Source: CAXQZM01 sp965229645
GTDB lineage: Bacteria > Pseudomonadota > Alphaproteobacteria > UBA7985
Direction: 5' to 3'
Assembly (NCBI GenBank): GCA_965229645.1
Contig: OZ245893.1
Location: 2,604,001 to 2,668,000, forward strand
DNA length: 64,000 nucleotides
Shown here: positions 58,199-64,000 of the stretch, piece by piece
Layout: each line of letters begins with the position of its first letter
Numbering within the stretch: the first letter of the stretch is position 1
The notes under the pieces: model-generated
The model's database searches: none
Seen by the model: only the letters and a program-made list of their open reading frames with translations
What the model was told of the DNA's origin: nothing
Program-made: the position numbers and the translations under genes

Positions 58199-58275
58199 AG
58201 ACCTTGACCCTCGCGAGCGCGGGCCTTATCGGCGGCCCCTCTTGACACAGAAACCAAAACTAAAGGGTTAGAGCC

Positions 58276-58557
58276 ATGTCTCGCCGCTGCGAAGTTACTG
58301 GGCGCGGAGTCCAAACGGGAAACAATGTCTCGCACGCCAACAATCGGTCGCGCCGGCGTTGGCTGCCCAATATGCAGCATACGCGGTTTTTGTCCGATAT
58401 TCTTGGGGAAACCGTCAAGTTGCGTCTCTCAACGCGGGGCATTCGCACCATTGAGAAGAAGGGCGGGCTGGACGCCTTTTTGCTCGGTACGCCCGACACC
58501 AAGTTGGGGCCTGGCTTGCAGAAACTCAAGCGTCGTTTGACGGCCGCCAGCGCCTAA
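58276..58557 (+). CDS. rpmB: Large ribosomal subunit protein bL28
   Basis: The 93-residue product matches L28: MSRRCEVTGRGVQTGNNVSHANNRSRRRWLPN at the N-terminus, QHTRFLSDILGETVKLRLSTRGIRTIEKKGGLDAFLL in the centre. The CEVTGRGVQTGNNVSHA segment is the family signature. The 93-residue length with a C-terminal extension (TKLGPGLQKLKRRL) is typical for alphaproteobacteria. A TTGACA hexamer lies 29 nt upstream of the start, but no convincing -10 box follows. It is transcribed away from the family-1 repeat. Confidence 0.95.
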   Translation: MSRRCEVTGRGVQTGNNVSHANNRSRRRWLPNMQHTRFLSDILGETVKLRLSTRGIRTIEKKGGLDAFLLGTPDTKLGPGLQKLKRRLTAASA

Positions 58558-58630
58558 CCGCAGGGCTAGGGGGCGCGAAATCGCACCTTTTGGGTAAGGC
58601 CTTGCCGCCCCGCAAGCCCTTTACTCCTCT

Positions 58631-59251
58631 ATGACGCGACGGACCCTCCTCCCGCTTGTCCTGTTCCTCGGGGTTGCCGTTGGCGGCTTTTTCTATTTTT
58701 ATACCAATCCCCCGCGTGGATCCCAGCAGGGCTCGGACCTGCGCGCGCAAACGCACCACGGCCAAATTCAAAGCCTGTCGGATTTAGATGGCGACCTGCG
58801 GCTGGTCTATTTTGGCTACATGAACTGTCCCGATGTGTGCCTGAACGCCGCCGTTTCCATCGCGTCCACCCTTAAAACCCTCGCGTTGGACGCGCCCGAA
58901 GCGCGCGCGCGGGTCACCAATGTGTTCGTCACCCTCGACCCCGCCGACGATACGATCGACGGCCCCTACAATGAACTGGCCGCCTATATGGACAGCCGCT
59001 ACGCGGGCAACGGCGTCGCCATGCGCCCCAAAGACCAGGCGGCGGCCCAGCACATGGCGGCGGCTTTTGGAATTCGTTTTGAATACGTGCCCGATGAATT
59101 CTTCCCCGCAGGGTACCGTGTCGACCACGCCAGCCTAATCTTCCTAACCGACGCCCAGGGCCGTGTCCTCACCTACTACCCAGATCGCACGCCAGGTCGG
59201 GTGATCGCCGCCGAAGTCCAAACCTATCTGGCGCAACTTGATGCGGCCTAA
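58631..59251 (+). CDS. SCO1/SenC-family copper chaperone-like protein
   Basis: The 206-residue protein has an N-terminal membrane anchor (LLPLVLFLGVAVGGFFYFYT), then a thioredoxin-fold domain with copper-site CxxxC in YFGYMNCPDVCLNAA near residue 62 and the third ligand His in YRVDHASLIFLTDAQGR near 163. Sco proteins deliver copper to the CuA site of cytochrome c oxidase and act in the periplasm. Family features between (FVTLDPADDT) are present. It lies downstream of rpmB on the same strand, with a fragment of the family-1 repeat one base after its stop codon. Confidence 0.9.
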   Translation: MTRRTLLPLVLFLGVAVGGFFYFYTNPPRGSQQGSDLRAQTHHGQIQSLSDLDGDLRLVYFGYMNCPDVCLNAAVSIASTLKTLALDAPEARARVTNVFVTLDPADDTIDGPYNELAAYMDSRYAGNGVAMRPKDQAAAQHMAAAFGIRFEYVPDEFFPAGYRVDHASLIFLTDAQGRVLTYYPDRTPGRVIAAEVQTYLAQLDAA

Positions 59252-59252
59252 G

Positions 59253-59294
59253 GCCAGCGGCGAATGAGAATGACTCTTACGTTCGCCAGTATCA
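59253..59294 (-). repeat. Family-1 repeat fragment (terminal stem only)
   Basis: Reads GCCAGCGGCGAATGAGAATG then ACTCTTACGTTCGCCAGTAT, the terminal stem without any other part. It separates the convergent sco1-like and DMGDH-like genes, starting one base after one stop codon and covering the stop codon of the other. Confidence 0.75.
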
Positions 59295-61691
59295 GAGCCG
59301 CATCCGCGATCCGCTGGGGTCGTAGGGGGATGGGGCGATGACCTGGGCGGGGCGTTCCTCGCCCATGACATGGACGCTTAGGGCGGTGCCGATTTCTGTG
59401 AAAGGCACTTGAACCAAGGCGAGGGCCAAGCTGCGTTGGAGGCGGTGGCCGTAGCCGCCCGACGTGGTCATGCCCACGACCTTGCCCTCGGCCCAGACGG
59501 GTTCAAAGCCCATGGCATCGGCATTGTCCGTTGCAACGTCCAGCATGACGAGTTTGCGGTCGGGTTCGGGGGCCGCCTGGGCGGCGGCTTTGCCGATGAA
59601 GTCGCCCTTGTCCCACGCAATCCAGCGCGCAAGGCCCGTTTGCGCGGGCGTATAGCCTTGGGTAAATTCGGCGTTCCAGATACCAATGCCTTTTTCGAGG
59701 CGCAAGGACAGCATAGCCAAGAAACCGACTTCCTTTAGTCCATGGGCCGCGCCTGCCTCGAGCAACACGCGGCGCAGGGAGGCCTGTTCATTAGCAGGCA
59801 CGCTAATCTCAACGCCGACTTCCCCTGAAAGCGATAGGCGGGCGACGCGGGCGCGGTGCAACCCGATGTCGGCCATGCCGCAGTGCATCATCTTCAGGTT
59901 CGACAGATCCGTGTCGGCGACGGTCGCGAGGATCTCCAGGGTCTTGGGGCCGCTCAGGAGAAACCCCGAAACCGCGTCGGACAGATCCTCCAGCTGCACA
60001 TCGGCGCGCAGATGATCTTGGAACCAGCGCCAATGGAAGGCGCGCAGATAGTAACTGCCCATGATCCAAAATTCATCCTTGCCCCAGTTGAACAGCGTCA
60101 GATCGCCCTTCAGCCGTCCGTCTTCGGCGAGCATGGGGGCCAGTTTGATCCGCCCTGGCGCGGGCAGTTTGCAGGCGAGCAAATGGTCGAGCCAGGCCGC
60201 CGCGCCTTTGCCGCTGACCCGATAGCGCGCAAAGCCCGAGATATCGAGCAGGCCCGCCGCGTCCCGTACCGCCGCGCACTCACCCGCGACCAAGGAAAAA
60301 TTCGCCGAACGGCGCAAGGTGCCAGGTTCTTCAAAGTCCTGATCGGCGAAGTAGAGGGGAACCTCCAGCCCCCAGACGTTGCCCCAGCGCGCGCCTGCGG
60401 CGTCCATATCGTAAAAGGCCCCTGGCAGTTTGAGGTTGCGCCCTGCGGGCAACTGCTCGTTGGGGTAGGTGAAGATCATGCGCCGCGAGTAAAACTGCGC
60501 CGTGGTCTGGCGGATGTACTCCTTATTCGCCTGGTGCGGCCCAAACCGCGCCACATCCATGCCGAAGATATCGTTTTCGGGCGCGCCGTGGATCATCCAC
60601 TCGGCCAGTGATTTTCCGACCCCGCCGCCCTGGCTGAAACCCGCCATGACCCCGCACGCCACCCAATAGCCGCGCGGCCCCACGGGCCCGACCAGGGGAT
60701 TGCCGTCGGGCGCAAACGTAAAGGCGCCGTTGACCCAGCGTTTGATGCCAACCTGTTCCAGTTCGGGGTAACGGCTGAACCCCTTGGCCAGCTCGTCGCT
60801 GATCCGATCCACATCCTCGGGGATCAGATCCATCCCATAATCCCAGGGGGCGCCGTCCATTTGCCAGTGCTTGGGGTTGCGTTCGTAAAGGCCCAGCAAC
60901 AGCCCATGGCCCTCCTGGCGGACGTAGGTGAAGCCATCCAGATCGACGGTTACAGGAAATTCGTGGTCGAGCGCCTTGATGCTGTCCAAGGGCTCGGTGA
61001 CCAGATAGTGATGCTCCATGGGGGTCACGGGCAGATCGACGCCCGCCATGCGCCCGACCTGCTTGGCCCAAAGCCCCGCTGCGTTGACGACATGGTCGGC
61101 GTGCAGGGTGCCCTGCTCGGTCACGACATCCCAAGTGCCGTCGCGGCGAGGAGTGAGCTCGACCACGCGGTTGCGCAAGATCACCTCGGCGCCGCGCTTC
61201 TTGGCCGCGTTGGCGTAGGCCACCGTCGTGCCATAAGGGTCCAGATAGCCCTCGTTGGAGTCCGCGAGACCACCAAGCACGTCGGCGGTGGTGATCACGC
61301 CGCCTGTCATGTCGCGAATCTCCGCAGGGGTGACCAGGCGGGCCGTTTCCACCCCGATCGCCTGGAAGGTCGCCCACCCGGCCTGCAACTGTTCCCAGCG
61401 ACTTTGATTGGTGGCCAAATTGACGCCGCCTGTCATATGCAGGCCCACGTCTTGGCCGCTCTCTGCCTGGATTTCCTTGTAGAGGCGAATGGTATAGTCC
61501 TGCAGCGCCGCGATGTTCGGGTCGCCGTTCAGCGCGTGAAACCCCGCCGCAGCGTGCCAAGTTGACCCTGCGGTCAGTTCGGCCCGTTCGATCAGCACCA
61601 CATCGGACCAGCCAAATTTGGCCAGATGGTACAGCACCGACGCCCCAACGACGCCGCCCCCAATAACCACCACGCGATACGATGAGTTCAT
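59292..61691 (-). CDS. Dimethylglycine/sarcosine dehydrogenase-like FAD enzyme with GcvT domain
   Basis: The 799-residue protein has an N-terminal FAD domain (VVVIGGGVVGASVLYHLAKFGWSD; GSTWHAAAGFHALN near residue 42, where the His is the covalent-flavin candidate), a middle DAO region, and a C-terminal aminomethyltransferase (GcvT) domain from about residue 425 to 790 with DGRLKGDLTLFNWGKDEFW and GFEPVWAEGKVVGMTTSGGYG. This is the layout of dimethylglycine and sarcosine dehydrogenases, which demethylate and pass the one-carbon unit to tetrahydrofolate. The exact substrate is not decided by sequence. It is divergent from the sarcosine oxidase operon, so both belong to methylated-glycine catabolism. 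Confidence 0.88.
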   Translation of the reverse strand: MNSSYRVVVIGGGVVGASVLYHLAKFGWSDVVLIERAELTAGSTWHAAAGFHALNGDPNIAALQDYTIRLYKEIQAESGQDVGLHMTGGVNLATNQSRWEQLQAGWATFQAIGVETARLVTPAEIRDMTGGVITTADVLGGLADSNEGYLDPYGTTVAYANAAKKRGAEVILRNRVVELTPRRDGTWDVVTEQGTLHADHVVNAAGLWAKQVGRMAGVDLPVTPMEHHYLVTEPLDSIKALDHEFPVTVDLDGFTYVRQEGHGLLLGLYERNPKHWQMDGAPWDYGMDLIPEDVDRISDELAKGFSRYPELEQVGIKRWVNGAFTFAPDGNPLVGPVGPRGYWVACGVMAGFSQGGGVGKSLAEWMIHGAPENDIFGMDVARFGPHQANKEYIRQTTAQFYSRRMIFTYPNEQLPAGRNLKLPGAFYDMDAAGARWGNVWGLEVPLYFADQDFEEPGTLRRSANFSLVAGECAAVRDAAGLLDISGFARYRVSGKGAAAWLDHLLACKLPAPGRIKLAPMLAEDGRLKGDLTLFNWGKDEFWIMGSYYLRAFHWRWFQDHLRADVQLEDLSDAVSGFLLSGPKTLEILATVADTDLSNLKMMHCGMADIGLHRARVARLSLSGEVGVEISVPANEQASLRRVLLEAGAAHGLKEVGFLAMLSLRLEKGIGIWNAEFTQGYTPAQTGLARWIAWDKGDFIGKAAAQAAPEPDRKLVMLDVATDNADAMGFEPVWAEGKVVGMTTSGGYGHRLQRSLALALVQVPFTEIGTALSVHVMGEERPAQVIAPSPYDPSGSRMRL

Positions 61692-61790
61692 AAGCGCCCC
61701 TCTGATTTAATCAATCCGTATATCGGTTTGACCTAAGTGTAACTCTCCGCCCGCCTATCGTGCATTCGCGGTTCAGGCAAGCGCTGACCA

Positions 61791-61980
61791 ATACCAGCGG
61801 CGACCCAGAATGATTCTTAATGTTCGCTGGTATAAGGGCCGCGACCCCGAGAATAGCGCGAAAGCGCCTCGGGGTATAAGCGGAGGCCCCGTCCAGCGGT
61901 CGGGCTGAGCGAGCGTAGCGAGCGAGTAGAGACCGCAACCCAGAAAGCCGAAACGCGAAGCGTTTCTGCCGTGAGACATA
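61791..61980 (-). repeat. Family-1 repeat, reverse copy lacking stem 1 and most of stem 4
   Basis: Terminal stem ATACCAGCGGCGACCCAGAA...TTCGCTGGTAT is followed by AAGGGCCGCGACCCCGAGAA, in which stem 4 and stem 3 are fused by a deletion. The CGGTCGGGCTGAGCGAGCG module and stem 2 (GAAACGCGAAGCGTTTC) are present, but the copy stops at GTGAGACATAA before stem 1. It lies between the divergent DMGDH-like gene and soxB. Confidence 0.8.
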
Positions 61981-62068
61981 AGCAGGCATCAATTCTGGTT
62001 TACGCGATGGGCCTGTTCCTCTAGTTGGGGGCCATGGTGAAGTCGGGCCGTGCCATGAAATACCGTCT

Positions 62069-63322
62069 ATGAGGGCCGCCTATTCGGGGTTGCGGCTGCT
62101 GCGCGAGGGCGTGCGCGGCCATCTGGGCTGGGGGCCGGCCTGGCGCATGCCCAAACCGAAAAAATCCTACGATATTCTGATCGTCGGCGGCGGCGGGCAC
62201 GGCTTGGCCACCGCCTACTACTTGGCCAAACACCACGGTCAGCGAAACGTCGCAGTGATCGAGAAAGGGTGGCTCGGCGGCGGCAATACGGGGCGCAACA
62301 CCACGGTTGTGCGGTCAAATTATTTCTACCCCGCCAGCGTCGCCCTCTACGATCTGGCCTTGCGGCTATACGAAGGCCTGTCGCGAGAATTGAACTACAA
62401 CGTCATGCTCTCGCAGCGGGGCATGATGGTCTTGGTCCATTCCGACCCCGAGATGGAACTGGCGGCGCGGGTCGTCAATGCCATGCAGATCAACGGCACC
62501 GACGCGCGGCTCTTGGACGCCAAGCAAGTGAAGCAGCGGGCACCGATCCTCAACACGCGGCCCGACGCGCGCTTTCCCATCGAGGGCGCGGTGTTCCAGG
62601 GTCGCGGTGGCACGGCGCGCCACGACGCAGTGGCCTGGGGCTACGCCCGCGCCGCCGACGCTCTGGGCGTGGATTTGATCCAGAACTGCGAAGTTACCGA
62701 GTTTTTGATGGAGGGCGGCGCGTGCAAGGGCGTCGAAACGTCGCTCGGCGCGATCCGCGCGGGGCGGGTCGGCGTCGCGGTGGCGGGGCATTCGTCGGTC
62801 ATGGGCAGTCTCGCGGGCTATAGGCTGCCGATCCATTCCTATACTTTGCAGGCCTTTGTCAGCGAACCCCTGAAGCCGATCATGGACACGGTGGCCTTTT
62901 CCCCTGCCTACGGCACTTATTTCAGCCAGTCGGACAAGGGCGGCCTTGTCGTGGGCGGCGGGCTGGATCGCGTGCCGTCCTACGCCCAGGGCGGAACCTT
63001 GCCCATGCAGGAAGCGGTCCTGTCGGGCTTGGTCGAAATGGCCCCCGCCCTTGCCAAAGTGAAGCTACTGCGCCATTGGGGCGGGACGGTCGATGTGACG
63101 CCCGACAGCTCGCCCTTGATCGGTCCCTCGGGCGTGCCAGGGATCTTTATCAATTGCGGCTGGGGCACGGGCGGGTTCAAGGCGATTCCAGCGGGCGGCT
63201 ACTTGCTCGCCCATCTCTTGGCCACGGGCACGCATCACGAGGTCAGCCGTCCCTTTGACCCGCAGCGGTTTGCGACGGGGCAATTGATCGACGAAGGCGC
63301 GGCGTCGGGAATCGCGCATTGA
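62069..63322 (+). CDS. soxB: Sarcosine oxidase subunit beta
   Basis: SoxB is the flavin subunit of heterotetrameric sarcosine oxidase, which oxidatively demethylates sarcosine to glycine. The 417-residue product starts YSGLRLLREGVRGHLGWGPAWR, as in known beta subunits, and has the FAD motif YDILIVGGGGHGLATAYYLAK near residue 34, GWLGGGNTGRNTTVVRSNYFY near 68-88, and near the end VTPDSSPLIGPSGVPGIFINCGWGTGGFKAIPAGG. Length fits the family. It heads the soxB-soxD-soxA operon and is divergent from the DMGDH-like gene. Confidence 0.94.
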   Translation: MRAAYSGLRLLREGVRGHLGWGPAWRMPKPKKSYDILIVGGGGHGLATAYYLAKHHGQRNVAVIEKGWLGGGNTGRNTTVVRSNYFYPASVALYDLALRLYEGLSRELNYNVMLSQRGMMVLVHSDPEMELAARVVNAMQINGTDARLLDAKQVKQRAPILNTRPDARFPIEGAVFQGRGGTARHDAVAWGYARAADALGVDLIQNCEVTEFLMEGGACKGVETSLGAIRAGRVGVAVAGHSSVMGSLAGYRLPIHSYTLQAFVSEPLKPIMDTVAFSPAYGTYFSQSDKGGLVVGGGLDRVPSYAQGGTLPMQEAVLSGLVEMAPALAKVKLLRHWGGTVDVTPDSSPLIGPSGVPGIFINCGWGTGGFKAIPAGGYLLAHLLATGTHHEVSRPFDPQRFATGQLIDEGAASGIAH

Positions 63323-63339
63323 GTTGGTAGGGCGGAAAG

Positions 63340-63606
63340 ATGCAGCGATTCCCTTGTCCCTTCTGCGGCATGCGCGACGAAAGCGAATTCACGTTCGCAG
63401 GTGAGTTCGGCAAAGTGCGCCCCGACACGACCCAAGACGTCAGCGTCGGCGCCTGGCAGGCTTACCTTTACGCCTACGCCAACCCCAAGGGCCGCGCGCG
63501 GGAAATCTGGGTCCATGCCCCCTGCCAAGAGTATTTTGTTATGGAGCGCGATACGGTCACCATGGCGGTGCTTTCCGCCGCACCGCTCAGGAAGGACGAG
63601 GCGTGA
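63340..63606 (+). CDS. soxD: Sarcosine oxidase subunit delta
   Basis: The 88-residue zinc-binding subunit has MQRFPCPFCGMRDESEFTFAGE at its start (two Cys ligands) and REIWVHAPCQEYFVMERDTVT later (His and Cys ligands), matching SoxD (PF04267). It stabilises the alpha/beta complex. ATG 63340 follows GGCGGAAAG. The stop overlaps the soxA start (GTGA). Confidence 0.94.
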   Translation: MQRFPCPFCGMRDESEFTFAGEFGKVRPDTTQDVSVGAWQAYLYAYANPKGRAREIWVHAPCQEYFVMERDTVTMAVLSAAPLRKDEA

Positions 63607-64000
63607 GCGGCTTTCGCAGCGACACCCTGGGGCGGATCGACCGTTCGCAGCCCCTCAATTTTCGCTTTGACGGTCAGCGCCTGCGCGGATTTCGCGGCGA
63701 TACGCTGGTCTCGGCCTTGCTCGCAGGCGGGGTCCAGGTGTTGGGGCGCAGTTTCAAGTATCATCGCCCGCGCGGGGCCTGGAGCGCCTGGTTCGACGAC
63801 CCCAACGCCCTATTCAACGTCTCGCGAAACGGCGATCAACTGACCAATGTGCCAGGGGCGACAACACCGCTGGAGGACGGGATGGCGCTCAAGGCCGTCA
63901 ATGCCTTTCCCAGCGCCCGTCATGACCTCAAGGGCGGGTTGGACCTGTTTCACCGGTTTTTGGTCGCAGGGTTCTACTACAAAACCTTCATGTGGCCCAA
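63603..64000 (+). CDS. soxA: Sarcosine oxidase subunit alpha, N-terminal part (runs off the window)
   Basis: Only the first 132 or so codons are in the window. Translation starts at GTG 63603, overlapping the soxD stop. The sequence has the amino-terminal Fer2_4-like domain of alpha subunits: LNFRFDGQRLRGFRGDTLVSALLAGGVQVLGRSFKYHRPRG, then GAWSAWFDDPNALFNVSRNG. The subunit is about 1000 residues in relatives and also holds NAD, FMN and GcvT domains, which lie to the right of the window. It completes the soxBDA operon. Confidence 0.93.
   Translation, partial: MSGFRSDTLGRIDRSQPLNFRFDGQRLRGFRGDTLVSALLAGGVQVLGRSFKYHRPRGAWSAWFDDPNALFNVSRNGDQLTNVPGATTPLEDGMALKAVNAFPSARHDLKGGLDLFHRFLVAGFYYKTFMWP

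Noticed and set aside
58242..58270. A sigma-70-like promoter for rpmB based on TTGACA
   Set aside because: The -35-like hexamer is good but no -10-like hexamer lies 16-18 nt downstream.

Overview
The window is GC-rich chromosomal DNA that reads as a free-living, probably marine alphaproteobacterium. Supporting signs are the hrcA-grpE/rph neighbourhood, a pdxH-fabI-aroC block, a heterotetrameric sarcosine oxidase operon (soxB-soxD-soxA), a DddP-type DMSP lyase and a stand-alone QmcA/NfeD pair. Order and genus cannot be fixed from the sequence alone.

Layout. 0.3-10.6 kb: metabolic genes, mostly on the minus strand (lipoprotein, PhnD-like protein, fatty acid desaturase, TAT-type Rieske protein, cytochrome b561, BenE transporter, GNAT, pdxJ, cysQ with a sulfotransferase, Asp/Glu-racemase-fold protein, DUF1295 protein). 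10.7-14.3 kb: a tandem repeat array split by two insertion sequences, an IS110-family element with a readable bridge-RNA region and an IS5-like element. 14.3-20.9 kb: a minus-strand operon of a two-TM protein, an unknown protein, a MoxR ATPase, a 1097-residue protein with two FGE-fold domains and a third FGE-fold protein. 21.6-29.7 kb: an accessory cluster of SARP/TPR regulator, PAP2 protein, subtilase, vanadium haloperoxidase-like protein and a membrane protein with a 17-residue tandem repeat. 30.2-40.3 kb: core genes (PaiB-like, TrmA/RlmD-type methyltransferase, aroC, fabI, pdxH, aminotransferase, grpE, hrcA, rph, tRNA-Ser). 40.5-47.5 kb: a four-gene defence-like island (MmeI-type DNA methyltransferase, RhuM, SF2 helicase, GIY-YIG nuclease). 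47.7-64 kb: truA, fmt, def, qmcA/nfeD, GH1 glucosidase, msrB, tRNA-Gln, dddP, argF, rpmB, sco1, a DMGDH-like enzyme and the sarcosine oxidase operon, which runs off the right edge.

The strongest unusual signal is in the 1097-residue protein. Its two FGE-fold domains end in segments whose DNA is identical in all constant positions but differs at 17 sites, every one at codon position 1 or 2. Each segment is followed by an identical 60-nt tract and then by a 9-bp hairpin with a GGCA loop. This is the pattern of diversity-generating retroelement (DGR) variable regions, here two in one gene of a MoxR operon, with no reverse transcriptase or template repeat in the window.

Two further signals stand out. 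The IS110 element has a 236-nt non-coding left end holding short segments that match its own two ends and its insertion site in the order expected of a bridge RNA. A family of about 190-300 bp multi-hairpin repeats occurs at about a dozen places, nearly always touching a stop codon. Its stems keep pairing through compensatory changes, and some copies supply the last codons of a host gene.
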